Shown: in pieces, positions 26,946 to 36,038 of the stretch
How positions within the stretch are numbered: the stretch's first letter is position 1
Layout: each line of letters begins with the position of its first letter
NCBI GenBank assembly: GCA_937960415.1
Contig: CALGPK010000029.1
Coordinates: forward strand, 1-52,078
Direction of reading: 5' to 3'
DNA: 52,078 nt
DNA from: an uncultured Bacteroidales bacterium
GTDB lineage: Bacteria > Bacteroidota > Bacteroidia > Bacteroidales > GWA2-32-17
Made by a program: the position numbers and the translations under genes
Notes under the pieces: model-generated
What the model saw: the letters and a program-made list of their open reading frames with translations, nothing else
Told to the model about the DNA's origin: nothing
The model's database searches: none

Positions 26946-28834
26946 AAGGATTAATTGTTTTTTTGGTCTTAATACCTTTTTTTGCTTTCTCGCAAAATTT
27001 ACGAGAATATAAGTTTAAGAATCGTTTGAGTTTTTCTCTCGATCCAGCATTTGCTCCATTTTATCATGGTGTAGCATCGGGCGATCCGCTCGACACTGCT
27101 GTTATTATATGGACACGTATAACTCCATCGGGGCAAGTAGATAGTATTTTAGTTGAATGGGAAATGGCTCTTGACACATTATTTTCCCAAATAATAAAAT
27201 CAGGTTCTAAATGGACTAATGCCAATAAAGATTATACAGTAAAAGTAGATGTAACGGGGTTAACACCAAATACATGGTACTACTACCGCTTTAAAGCCTT
27301 TAATCTGTATTCTCTCATCGGACGTACTCGAACTATGCCCGCATACGATCAGCCATTTAATAACTTTAGAATTGCATTTGTAGGCGGCACTAACTACAAC
27401 AATGGATATTACAACGCACTTTACACATTAGCTATGAAAAATAATGTTGATGCTATTGTACACAACGGCGATTATATTTACGAATACGAAACCAACCATT
27501 ACGGAAGTCACCCCGATAGAGAATTATCGCCCAATTGGGAATGTATTACTCTTTCGGATTATCGTATGCGTTATGCCCATTATCGTCTCGATCCTGATAT
27601 GCGTTTGGCTCATCAACAGTATCCATGGATTGTTGTTTACGACGACCACGAAACAGCCAATAATAGTTGGAAAGATGGAGCCGAAAATCATCAATCAAAT
27701 GAAGGTGATTGGTATGCACGCAAGGCAGCAGGATTACAGGCATTTTACGAATGGATCCCTATTAGAGAAATTAATGATCCACAAAATCCAGATAATAAAA
27801 TACACAGAACTATACCTATAGGCAGATTGGCTCGTTTGTTTATGTTAGATACACGTCTCGAAGGACGCATGGATCCGAATGGATTAGGTATTGACGACCT
27901 AAACAAAACCATTCTCGGTATAAAGCAATATAACTGGCTAACCAGCGAACTTTATAAAGCACAATATACCGATACATGTATTTGGAAAATACTCGGTAAT
28001 CAGGTTATGTTCTCACCGCTTATGGTAGCCGGCAATGTACTTAACAAAGACCAATGGGATGGCTATCGATTCGAACGCCAAAAATTATTAAATTTTATTT
28101 ATGGCTGGAATATTAAAAACACTATTGTTACAAGCGGCGATATTCATACATCATGGGCATGTGATGTCCCCAATCAAACTATTGGACAATATGGTCCAAA
28201 TGGGCAAGGTGTTGGTACAGTAGAATTTGTTTCGCCTAGTATTACTTCGCCTTCCATTTCATTTGGTGGAGGAATAAGTGCAGTGGTTATTTATGCATTT
28301 AACCCCCATATTCGTTGGGTAAATCTGGAAAAACGCGGTTATTATATTTTAGATATAAGACCAAACAAAGTTCAAGCCGACTGGTTTTTTGTTAATGATA
28401 TTAATAACTATGGAAATACCAACGAATATCATGCACAATCGTGGTACGTAAACCGTAATGAAAATTTTATTAGACAATCGTCGGTATTTACCGTTGCGCT
28501 TAATCAAAATGCACCATTGGCTCCATTTTTGCCTTTACAAACTATAGAACCAAATTTAATGTATAGTAATAACCCTTTACTAATAAGTCTTGCGCCCAAT
28601 CCTTTTAATGATGTTATAAACTTACAAGTGTATTCAAAAGATGTTATCCAAGCTACACTCTCGTTATGTAATCTTAAAGGGGAACCTATTATTTCGAAAA
28701 ATGTTACAATTGGATTACACGATCTTGAATACTTACAACTTCAAGTTCCTGAAAACCTAAATCATGGGACTTATGTATTGAACTTGCAAGGCGAAAATTG
28801 TTCTATTTCAAGAAAACTAATAAAACAAGAATAA
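26942..28834 (+). CDS. PhoD-like alkaline phosphatase with T9SS sorting domain
   Basis: A 630-residue secreted PhoD-family phosphatase/phosphodiesterase. Order: signal peptide (cleavage near SQNLRE), N-terminal PhoD domain (FYHGVASGDP, IWTRITP, LTPNTWYYYRF), catalytic domain with HNGDYIYEY, VVYDDHETANN and TSGDIHTSWA, and a C-terminal T9SS tail (LAPNPFNDVINL to the end). The segment that normally holds the iron-binding Cys (SCQNY-type) reads GGTNY at residues 148-152, so that ligand is missing. The gene overlaps the preceding phosphatase by 4 nt. The family is clear; metal use and activity are uncertain because of the substitution. Confidence 0.86.
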   Translation: MKGLIVFLVLIPFFAFSQNLREYKFKNRLSFSLDPAFAPFYHGVASGDPLDTAVIIWTRITPSGQVDSILVEWEMALDTLFSQIIKSGSKWTNANKDYTVKVDVTGLTPNTWYYYRFKAFNLYSLIGRTRTMPAYDQPFNNFRIAFVGGTNYNNGYYNALYTLAMKNNVDAIVHNGDYIYEYETNHYGSHPDRELSPNWECITLSDYRMRYAHYRLDPDMRLAHQQYPWIVVYDDHETANNSWKDGAENHQSNEGDWYARKAAGLQAFYEWIPIREINDPQNPDNKIHRTIPIGRLARLFMLDTRLEGRMDPNGLGIDDLNKTILGIKQYNWLTSELYKAQYTDTCIWKILGNQVMFSPLMVAGNVLNKDQWDGYRFERQKLLNFIYGWNIKNTIVTSGDIHTSWACDVPNQTIGQYGPNGQGVGTVEFVSPSITSPSISFGGGISAVVIYAFNPHIRWVNLEKRGYYILDIRPNKVQADWFFVNDINNYGNTNEYHAQSWYVNRNENFIRQSSVFTVALNQNAPLAPFLPLQTIEPNLMYSNNPLLISLAPNPFNDVINLQVYSKDVIQATLSLCNLKGEPIISKNVTIGLHDLEYLQLQVPENLNHGTYVLNLQGENCSISRKLIKQE

Positions 28835-28835
28835 T

Positions 28836-30995
28836 ATGAAGATTTTGTATGCTTTTACTTTTGTTGTACATGTATCTTTGGTGTGTGCTCAAACACATTT
28901 TACCATTCAACAAACAACGGGCTGTAATACGCTGCAATTGAACATTCAAAACAATCACCCATCGGGAGGGTACACTCCTAATCCATTTCTTACAACGGGT
29001 TTTTCGTATCTATGGGATTTTGGAAACGGACAAACCTCAACTGCTGAAAATCCTACCATAAATTATACCCTACCAGGAACTTATACGATTCACTACACAT
29101 GTACCATCGATACTATTGGTTTTTACTTGACAGGTTTATTGGTAACTCAAGTAAATTGCAACGACCCATTCGGTGGGAAACCAGATCCCTATATTATTAT
29201 TAAAGATGTAAACAACAATACCGTTTTTTCGACAGAAAATAATTATATTAACGATCAGAATCCACCTTACTCTTGGAGTTTTAATATTCATCTTACTGAC
29301 CCTCCCTATTTCTTGTGGGTTTGGGATTATGATTCTTTAGATGCAAATGATAACTGCGTTGACGATTCGGAAAACCAGCCGGGTGTGGCAACTGTCATTA
29401 CCCTACCAGCTAACAATAGCAGCACATTTGGCAATTCAACCCTGCATTTCGTTAATGGTGGGCTTATTTTTGAAGCATATTTTTACAAACCCATAAGTAC
29501 TTTTACCGATAGTGCGGTGGTAACTATATATCAAGCCCCCAATGCACCCGTCATTACACCTAATAACATGAATTACTGCCTTGGCGAACAAGGACAACCT
29601 ATGATAGCCACTGGTAATACGAATGCTACAATTAAATGGTACAGCGATGCTCAGCTTACCAATCTTGTTAATACAGGCAATACGATGAACGTCAGCACTA
29701 CTCAAGAAGGCAACTTTACATATTATGTGGTACAAACCGATAATACTACCGGTTGTACAAGTTATCCGGCTACAGCTCAGTACTCTGTTTCTCTATTGCC
29801 CTCACCCATCGTACAACAAAACAACATTTCCGTATGCACCGGTCAAATGTTACAACCTATCACTGCACAAGGCAACTATCCCAAATTCTGGTATGCCGAT
29901 ATGGCTATGAATCAGCTAATCGCTACCGGCGACACGTTTTATTTACAACAGCAACAACCCGGAAGCTACACCTATTACGTTGTACAGAAAGATACAGTAA
30001 GAGGTTGTATTAGCAATCCTGTGGTAGTAAATGTTACATATATTCAAGGCATCGAAATTCAAGAACAGGTTACTCATGTAAAATGCTACGGTGAAAATAA
30101 CGGTGCTATTTCGGTACAGATAACACAAGGCACTCCACCATTCAATCATTTCTGGCTGCATGGTGGCACATCGCTCAACCTGCAAAATTTAGAAGCTGGC
30201 GAATATGTTCTAACCGTTATGGACAATAATCAATGTTTGCGTATGTTTTCCATTTTTGTTAATCAACCCGATTCTATTCAAGTAGTACCTAATATTACTC
30301 ATCCTTCATGTTACGGTGCCAACAATGGCAGCATACAATTAACCGTATCGGGGGGTACAACGCCCTACAACTATGTATGGAACAATCAGGCTAATCAACC
30401 GGAGATAAACCAATTACCTGCAGGCAATTATACCATAACCATTACCGATAGTCATCAATGTACTAGCCTACGAGCTTACACACTAATACAACCCGATTCC
30501 ATTACTACTTCTGCCATCATAAATAAAGAAAGCTGCAATGGCAAAAACAACGGGTCTATATTGCTGCGTGTGTGGGGTGGTACTTCGCCTTATACGCTTG
30601 CATGGTCTAATAATGCTACCGATACGTTGATAACCAATTTACATCAAGGCACTTACACAGTTACTATTACCGATAACCATAATTGTACAAAAATACAGCA
30701 AATAAAACTCACCTCAGAATACGATTTTTGCCTCGATATACCTAATGTATTTACTCCCAATAACGATGGTGTAAACGACCAATGGGAAATTAAGTTTATC
30801 GAAATGTATAGCAATCCTACAGTACTCGTATTTGATAATACCGGAAAAAAACTATTCGAAAGTAATGGTACTTATAAACCATGGGATGGCACATCAAATG
30901 GAAGCAAAGTACCTATGGGCTCATATTTCTACATCATCGATTTAAAACTCGACGATAAACAGCCTTTTAGTGGAACCATCGATATTATTTACTAA
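28836..30995 (+). CDS. PKD/SprB-repeat surface protein with type-B T9SS domain
   Basis: A 719-residue secreted, adhesin-like protein. Order: signal peptide, PKD-like region (WDFGNGQTSTAENP near residue 65), two Ig-like domains (about 235-400, each with YYVVQTD/YYVVQKD), three SprB-type repeats (about 410-615, with CYGENNGAI, CYGANNGSI and CNGKNNGSI), and a gliding-motility type-B C-terminal domain (IPNVFTPNNDGVNDQWEI to the end). Type-B cargo usually needs a PorP/SprF partner, and one is encoded 12 nt downstream. It begins 1 nt after the PhoD gene. It may hold the phosphatases or substrates at the surface; that is speculation. Confidence 0.85.
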   Translation: MKILYAFTFVVHVSLVCAQTHFTIQQTTGCNTLQLNIQNNHPSGGYTPNPFLTTGFSYLWDFGNGQTSTAENPTINYTLPGTYTIHYTCTIDTIGFYLTGLLVTQVNCNDPFGGKPDPYIIIKDVNNNTVFSTENNYINDQNPPYSWSFNIHLTDPPYFLWVWDYDSLDANDNCVDDSENQPGVATVITLPANNSSTFGNSTLHFVNGGLIFEAYFYKPISTFTDSAVVTIYQAPNAPVITPNNMNYCLGEQGQPMIATGNTNATIKWYSDAQLTNLVNTGNTMNVSTTQEGNFTYYVVQTDNTTGCTSYPATAQYSVSLLPSPIVQQNNISVCTGQMLQPITAQGNYPKFWYADMAMNQLIATGDTFYLQQQQPGSYTYYVVQKDTVRGCISNPVVVNVTYIQGIEIQEQVTHVKCYGENNGAISVQITQGTPPFNHFWLHGGTSLNLQNLEAGEYVLTVMDNNQCLRMFSIFVNQPDSIQVVPNITHPSCYGANNGSIQLTVSGGTTPYNYVWNNQANQPEINQLPAGNYTITITDSHQCTSLRAYTLIQPDSITTSAIINKESCNGKNNGSILLRVWGGTSPYTLAWSNNATDTLITNLHQGTYTVTITDNHNCTKIQQIKLTSEYDFCLDIPNVFTPNNDGVNDQWEIKFIEMYSNPTVLVFDNTGKKLFESNGTYKPWDGTSNGSKVPMGSYFYIIDLKLDDKQPFSGTIDIIY

Positions 30996-31007
30996 AAACA
31001 ACCGATT

Positions 31008-31898
31008 ATGAAAAATATAGCATTCGTCATAATTTTTTTAGGAGTGTTAAACATACAGGCTCAAAATATTCTGAGCCACCGTTATTATCTAAACAATTTC
31101 TCGGTTATCAACCCCTCTTGTGTAAATCTGTACTCCGCAACAGTGGCAGGAATTTTTTCGCATCACCAGTGGCTTGGGTTGAAAAATTATCCCTATACAC
31201 AGGGCATAGTTGTCAGCGGCGTGCAAAATGAAACCGGATGGGGTATTAGTATCCTCAACAATCGATGGGGTACCATGGGCAACTTAGGCATGAACTTAAA
31301 CTATGCCTACCGTGCCAAACTCAATAATGATTGGAATCTTTCGACCGGAACCTCTGCCAACGTCAATCAATTTACGCTAAATCAAGTAAATTATCAACCA
31401 ACTGATATAAACGATCCGGCACTTTCGTTTAACAAAGAAAAAGCCATACTACCCAATTTTAATGCCGGTATTACGCTGCACAATAGTATAGCACATGTAG
31501 GCATTAGTATTCTGAATATATTACAAAACAAATATAAGCTAACTATCAACGAAGATGACCTAAACAAAATGGTGCGTTTTTATGCATTACATGGAGCCTA
31601 TTTGTTTAATGTAAGCAAAGAATTTGACATTCAGCCATCATTTTTAGTTATGAAAAACAACTATCAAAAAATCTTTTTCGATGCATCAGCAATAGCAATA
31701 TACAACGAAAAGTACTCATTCGGACTAAGTTTTACCTCAGTTAAAGAAATGAGTGCTACTGCCGGTATTAAATATCAACAGTTTCATTTTACATACTCGT
31801 TTGGTTTCAATATGTTTTTGTCTTCGTACGTAAAAAGTTCGTTTCACGAAATATCGGTTAGTTATCGATTCAAAGAAGAAGGAAAAAAATTATTGTAA
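31008..31898 (+). CDS. PorP/SprF family type IX secretion outer-membrane protein
   Basis: A 296-residue outer-membrane barrel with a signal peptide (cleavage near IQAQN). The N-terminal SHRYYLNNFSVINPSCVNLY and HHQWLGLKNYPYTQ motifs, the central NWNLSTGTSANVNQF and the later FNAGITLHN are typical of PorP/SprF. Such proteins attach type-B T9SS cargo to the surface, and the gene directly follows one. The stop overlaps the next start as TAATG. Confidence 0.88.
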   Translation: MKNIAFVIIFLGVLNIQAQNILSHRYYLNNFSVINPSCVNLYSATVAGIFSHHQWLGLKNYPYTQGIVVSGVQNETGWGISILNNRWGTMGNLGMNLNYAYRAKLNNDWNLSTGTSANVNQFTLNQVNYQPTDINDPALSFNKEKAILPNFNAGITLHNSIAHVGISILNILQNKYKLTINEDDLNKMVRFYALHGAYLFNVSKEFDIQPSFLVMKNNYQKIFFDASAIAIYNEKYSFGLSFTSVKEMSATAGIKYQQFHFTYSFGFNMFLSSYVKSSFHEISVSYRFKEEGKKLL

Positions 31899-32461
31899 TG
31901 TTTGATATAAAACAGATTTTAAAATTTTCTATTGTTTTTGTTGCATGCTTTACTTACAGTTTTGTTCGTTATATTTTATTTGGAAAAGTTGAATTAAAAG
32001 ATATTCCAACGGTAATTGTAAACAAAAGTGTGGCTTTTACTATTGTTATTTGGTTGTTTTTCTTACTCAAATCTTATTTATCTAACAATCAAGAAAAACT
32101 TAAAAAAGATTTAAAACTCATTCAATCGTTAATATTTATTCACATATTTCTTTCTTTACTTTTAATCGGAACCCATCAAATAACTAAATTTTATCAAAAC
32201 AATAGCCTGACTTTTACGGCAAATATGAGTATTCTATTAGGTTTATTAACACAGGCTACTTTTTTTACATTATTCAATAATTTTCGACAAATATTGTTAT
32301 TTTCATTTTTGTTAAAAGTTCACTTAGCTTTTATTGGATACAGAAACTGGCTTACACCGGAAAATTGGAATGGTGGAATGCCTCCAATTACATTGTTGTG
32401 CTTTTTAGCTTTATTTTTATTTGATGTATATATCATCAGAAAAAAGAAGTCAAATAATTAA
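31898..32461 (+). CDS. Unknown polytopic membrane protein
   Basis: A 187-residue protein with about five hydrophobic spans (near 8-25, 40-60, 78-97, 105-135 and 160-180) and a basic C-terminus (IRKKKSNN). I recognise no family. It is the last gene of the porin-phosphatase operon; its start overlaps the PorP/SprF stop by one base, so it is probably translated with it. It has no signal peptide cleavage site and no enzymatic motif. Confidence 0.6.
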   Translation: MFDIKQILKFSIVFVACFTYSFVRYILFGKVELKDIPTVIVNKSVAFTIVIWLFFLLKSYLSNNQEKLKKDLKLIQSLIFIHIFLSLLLIGTHQITKFYQNNSLTFTANMSILLGLLTQATFFTLFNNFRQILLFSFLLKVHLAFIGYRNWLTPENWNGGMPPITLLCFLALFLFDVYIIRKKKSNN

Positions 32462-32538
32462 AAATATACAATCTCCTTAATTTTAATAATTTATTTACTT
32501 TTTAATAATCTTTAAAAACAATCCTATACTATAAAAAA

Positions 32539-32709
32539 ATGAAAACAAAATTTTTTTATCAGCATTAATTTTATCCTTGTTGCTGAAAATAAAAGGACAA
32601 AAACGTTATTACAAAACACAAATGCACAGTCATACAACGAATAGCAATGGTGCTTATAGACCCCCAAGAACTTGTAAATAAATACAAAAACGCAGGATAC
32701 GAAATATAA
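32539..32709 (+). pseudogene. Remnant of a secreted PHP-domain phosphoesterase
   Basis: Reading across two frameshifts gives a signal-peptide-like start (MKTKFF then LSALILSLLL) followed by YYKTQMHSHTTNSNGAY and PQELVNKYKNAGYEI, the N-terminus of a PHP phosphoesterase including its first metal-binding HxH. The breaks are at a run of seven T (32551-32557) and a run of five C (32661-32665); an in-frame TAA follows at 32707. Only the first 55 or so residues remain, so the gene is truncated as well as frameshifted. It lies 77 nt behind the phosphatase operon. Confidence 0.75.
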
Positions 32710-32861
32710 CCCCCGTCAAATGAAAAGTACATTCTTTAATTACTATTTAATTCGACTTTAATTACCGATACAAATAATTAAATCAAGTTGAATACATTTT
32801 AATTGTGCCAATAAAACAAGCCTTTAAAATCAATTTTAAAGCAAAATATGGAATCCTAAAA

Positions 32862-33019
32862 TTTTCCTGACTTTGTCACACTTTATATATTCAGATTTAG
32901 GGAAATTATATTCAGCCTAATTATTGAATTAACATTGCATACACTATGGTGTAGTGCCTGCATGATTTTTTATGTATTTGTTTATCAGTAAATTAAGTAT
33001 AAAAAGTGACGAAGTCGGA
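32862..33019. repeat. Copy B of the intergenic element, with imperfect terminal inverted repeats
   Basis: The left end TTTTCCTGACTTTGTCAC (32862-32879) matches copy A at 22400-22417 in 17 of 18 bases. The right end GTGACGAAGTCGGA (33006-33019) is the inverted counterpart of the left end, with one base change and one missing base. The flanking TTTATA/TATAAA bases extend the match. Together they bracket about 155 bp. CATGATTTTTTATGTATT (32961-32978) is the second block shared with copy A. Confidence 0.45.
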
Positions 33020-33035
33020 TTCATACAACCATATT

Positions 33036-33062
33036 GCTATTTTTTTCGATGGGTAAAATAGC
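33036..33062 (+). promoter_or_regulatory. Inverted repeat abutting the M1 peptidase promoter
   Basis: GCTATTTT (33036-33043) and AAAATAGC (33055-33062) form a perfect 8-bp inverted repeat with an 11-nt spacer, ending at the base before the -7 box. GCTATTTTT recurs directly at 33061-33069. It could be an operator or a leader/terminator hairpin. Confidence 0.35.
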
Positions 33063-33070
33063 TATTTTTG
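33063..33070 (+). promoter_or_regulatory. Promoter -7 element (TATTTTTG) of the M1 peptidase gene
   Basis: An exact TAnnTTTG match 16 nt before the ATG at 33087. The nearest TTG upstream (33034-33036) gives a long 26-nt spacer. Confidence 0.55.
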
Positions 33071-33086
33071 TTAAAAAAATATATTT

Positions 33087-35435
33087 ATGAAATACTCTTT
33101 TTTAGTTTGTTTTGTTGCTATTTTTCTGAGTACATCTATCAGTAAAGCTTCGCATTACGATTCCATCGATGTAGTTCATTACGAAATTACTCTCGAAATA
33201 ACCGATTTTGCCAATCAAATTATTACTGGCTATACCGAACTGAAAATAATTCCAAAAATTTTGCCGCTCAATCAAATTAATCTTGATTTACTGGAGTTGG
33301 TAATTGATAGTATTATGGTCAATAATCAAAAAGTTCCCAATTTTATTTACGACGATCGAACTATTCAAATACCGCTAAATCCTGTAGCCACAACATACGA
33401 TACTATTTCTGTTATAATTTATTATTTTGGACATCCGCAAGAAGATCCCAGTCCTAATAAATGGGGTGGTTTTAAGTGGACAGCAAACAGTGCATTTAAT
33501 TTAGGTGTTGGCTTTGCTGCTATACCACACTGTTTTGGTAGAGTTTGGTTTCCTTGCAACGACGATTTTGAAGATAGAGCCACCTACTCGTTCAATATTA
33601 TAACCAATGCTGCCCTTAACCACTGGGCTGTGTGTAATGGTAAGCTCGTCAATTACACAAACACTTGTAGTGGCAAGCGTGTAAGTCGCTGGGAACTAAC
33701 CGACCCCATTCCTACGTATCTTGCATCGGTTGCAGTAGGCGAATATGTATGTGTACGCGACACATTCGACGGGATATCGGGCAAGATACCTATCGAACTG
33801 TGGGTTTTGCCGATAGATACACTTAAAGCAAAAAACTCGTTTGTAAATCTAAAAACGATATTACAATTATTCGAATCGAAATTTGGACCATATCGCTGGC
33901 AAAAGGTCGGGTATGTTTCGGTAGATTTTAGCAGTGGTGCAATGGAACATGCTACCAATATTGCTTATCCAAAACTGGCTATTGACGGAACTACTACCTA
34001 TGAAAAATTATATGCACACGAGTTGTTTCATCACTGGTTTGGCAATTTGGTTACGTGCCGCAAAGCCGAAGAAATGTGGATTAACGAAGGCTGGGCAAGG
34101 TTTAGTGAGTTTATTCACGACGAGGTATTTGCGGGCTATCATACTTATTTAAAAAATAAGCGAGCCATGTTGCACAATGTCTTACGATATGCTCATATTG
34201 AAGATAGCGGATATTTTGCTTTAAACAATATTCCCCAGTATAATACCTACGGTACATCGTCTTACGACAAAGGATCGCTGATGGTTTTAAATCTTCGTCA
34301 GTTTTTAGGCGATTCTTTGTTTTATTCAACAATCAAACAATTTTTAGAAACAAAAGCCTTTCAACCAATTTCTTCGGAAGAAATACGAGATTTTATAGCA
34401 ATGCTTACCACGCCAGAAATAAACTCATTTTTTGATACCTATATCTTTACTCCGGGTTTTCCTCATTTTTCTGTCGACTCATTTAAAGTTGAACCTTATG
34501 GAACAACATATCGATGTATAATTTATTCAAAAGAAAAGCTGCGTCATCGAAATACACACTCAACTTATGTAAAAACCAGAGTTACTTTGATGGATAACCT
34601 CTGGAATATGTATACTGCCGATATTCATATCAGAAATGGTTATGGAGTTGATACCATTCAAGTTCCCTTCATGCCATCAGTAATTTTTACAGATTTGTTC
34701 GAAGAAGTTAATGATGCCACTACCGATGAGTTTAAAACAATAAGATCAACAGGAAGTTATCCGTTTGATAAAACATATTTTACAGCACAGGTGGTTAATA
34801 TTGTCGATTCTGCCTTTATACAAGTTACACACAACTGGGTTGCTGCCGATCCATTTAAACAATCCATTCCGGGATTACTTATTTCAAAAGAGCGATACTG
34901 GGAAATAAAAGGATTACTACCGGCAAATACTGTTATTAAAGGAAGATTTCAATACATTCGTTCGAACAATTTTAATACAGGTGCATTAGATAATGAGCTT
35001 ATTACGGGTAGTATTGATTCGCTGGTATTGTTGTATCGTCCAAATCGTTCGAGTGATTGGCAAATAGTACAAGCAAGTAGAACAGGTACCCCTTACACAG
35101 GATATTTAATAGTAGATACTTTGAAAACCGGTGAATATGCATTTGGCTACTGGAATTGGGAGCAATGGATAAGTATAAGCGAAAACTGTTTGCAACCAAA
35201 ATTTAAAATTTTTCCTAACCCGAACAAAGGGCATTTTACCATTTCTTTTCCTTTTCAAAAAGACACACAAATAGAAATTTACAACACCCAATTACAATTA
35301 TTATTTAAGAAAGTAATAAACAACGAAATATCGCATTTAGACGTTGAATTATCTAATCTTGCCTCTGGGATGTATTTATTATCCGTACAGTTAAGCAATC
35401 AGAAGCCTATTATGACAAAGTTTGTAGTTTATTAA
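33087..35435 (+). CDS. Secreted M1 family metallopeptidase with T9SS sorting domain
   Basis: A 782-residue zinc aminopeptidase-like protein. The signal peptide (1-22) is followed by the M1 N-terminal beta domain, the catalytic domain with HELFH, an 18-residue gap and the third zinc ligand Glu in MWINE, and the transition-state Tyr in [10 protein letters not shown]. The substrate motif normally GAMEN reads GAMEH here. The C-terminal T9SS tail starts at [16 protein letters not shown]. It probably trims N-termini of extracellular peptides. The stop codon overlaps the convergent Fur-family gene by 4 bp. Confidence 0.9.
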   Translation: MKYSFLVCFVAIFLSTSISKASHYDSIDVVHYEITLEITDFANQIITGYTELKIIPKILPLNQINLDLLELVIDSIMVNNQKVPNFIYDDRTIQIPLNPVATTYDTISVIIYYFGHPQEDPSPNKWGGFKWTANSAFNLGVGFAAIPHCFGRVWFPCNDDFEDRATYSFNIITNAALNHWAVCNGKLVNYTNTCSGKRVSRWELTDPIPTYLASVAVGEYVCVRDTFDGISGKIPIELWVLPIDTLKAKNSFVNLKTILQLFESKFGPYRWQKVGYVSVDFSSGAMEHATNIAYPKLAIDGTTTYEKLYAHELFHHWFGNLVTCRKAEEMWINEGWARFSEFIHDEVFAGYHTYLKNKRAMLHNVLRYAHIEDSGYFALNNIPQYNTYGTSSYDKGSLMVLNLRQFLGDSLFYSTIKQFLETKAFQPISSEEIRDFIAMLTTPEINSFFDTYIFTPGFPHFSVDSFKVEPYGTTYRCIIYSKEKLRHRNTHSTYVKTRVTLMDNLWNMYTADIHIRNGYGVDTIQVPFMPSVIFTDLFEEVNDATTDEFKTIRSTGSYPFDKTYFTAQVVNIVDSAFIQVTHNWVAADPFKQSIPGLLISKERYWEIKGLLPANTVIKGRFQYIRSNNFNTGALDNELITGSIDSLVLLYRPNRSSDWQIVQASRTGTPYTGYLIVDTLKTGEYAFGYWNWEQWISISENCLQPKFKIFPNPNKGHFTISFPFQKDTQIEIYNTQLQLLFKKVINNEISHLDVELSNLASGMYLLSVQLSNQKPIMTKFVVY

Positions 35436-35893
35436 ATGGATGTTTTGGTGCACTTCTCGCACAAACCATAAATGTATAATGAGTGAAAAGAAGGTTTAAA
35501 CTTATAGAATTTAGAAGAAGAATCGATAATTTCCTGTAAACGAGGATTGCAAAATTCCTCTATTTTGCCGCAGCGAATGCAAATAAAATGGTCGTGTTGC
35601 TTCGAACCAAAGGCTTTTTCGAATTGCGAGATATTTTTTCCAAACTGATGGCGAATGACCAGATTACAATCGAGTAACAATTCAATGGTATTATAGAGCG
35701 TTGCACGACTAATGGAATATCCCTGGTTTTTCATGTATATGTATAGACTTTCGATGTCGAAATGAGAGGACTGCTTGTAAATTTCTTCTAAAATAGCATA
35801 ACGTTCGGGTGTTTTACGATGCCCTTTGCGTTCTAAATAATTGGTCAGAATTTCTTTTACCGATTCGATTATGTTATTATTGTCCTGAGACAT
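35432..35893 (-). CDS. Fur family transcriptional regulator
   Basis: A 153-residue metal-responsive repressor of the Fur superfamily. The N-terminal winged helix contains [14 protein letters not shown] and [18 protein letters not shown]. The dimerisation domain has the metal-binding [15 protein letters not shown], and the C-terminal Cys pair is in YGLCEKC, giving two CxxC motifs for a structural zinc. Fur, Zur and PerR cannot be separated by eye; the residues around the regulatory site are not diagnostic. It is divergent from the M6 peptidase gene, and a dyad lies in the shared upstream region. Confidence 0.88.
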   Translation of the reverse strand: MSQDNNNIIESVKEILTNYLERKGHRKTPERYAILEEIYKQSSHFDIESLYIYMKNQGYSISRATLYNTIELLLDCNLVIRHQFGKNISQFEKAFGSKQHDHFICIRCGKIEEFCNPRLQEIIDSSSKFYKFKPSFHSLYIYGLCEKCTKTSI

Positions 35894-35920
35894 AATTTTT
35901 TGACTGTAAAATTAATCATT

Positions 35921-35943
35921 TTATTTTTATCAATTCTAAATAA
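35921..35943. promoter_or_regulatory. Candidate Fur/PerR-type operator dyad
   Basis: A 23-bp A/T-rich dyad has perfect 6-bp outer arms TTATTT/AAATAA, with an inner TTTATCAATTCTAAA core that is only partly symmetric. It lies 28 nt before the Fur-family start in the divergent region, where an autoregulatory site would be expected. A/T richness makes chance symmetry likely. Confidence 0.3.
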
Positions 35944-35983
35944 ATGGCTCCAAAAAAATTTTTTAAGATTTTTTTTGATTTCA

Positions 35984-36014
35984 TTGCGAATGATCTTAAA
36001 AGCCATTAACTTTA
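35984..36014 (+). promoter_or_regulatory. Promoter of the M6 peptidase (TTG-N20-TAACTTTA)
   Basis: TTG (35984-35986) is followed after 20 nt by TAACTTTA (36007-36014), one mismatch from TAnnTTTG, 24 nt before the ATG at 36039. Confidence 0.5.
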
Positions 36015-36038
36015 AGGCATAACTAAAAACCAAAAGCC

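Larger units (their letters stand above)
32710..33062. other. Spacer before the M1 peptidase, carrying repeat copy B
   Basis: No gene is seen. It contains possible further PHP-gene debris just after 32709 (an LITD-like stretch near 32760), copy B of the intergenic element, and a hairpin directly before the M1 promoter. Confidence 0.5.
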
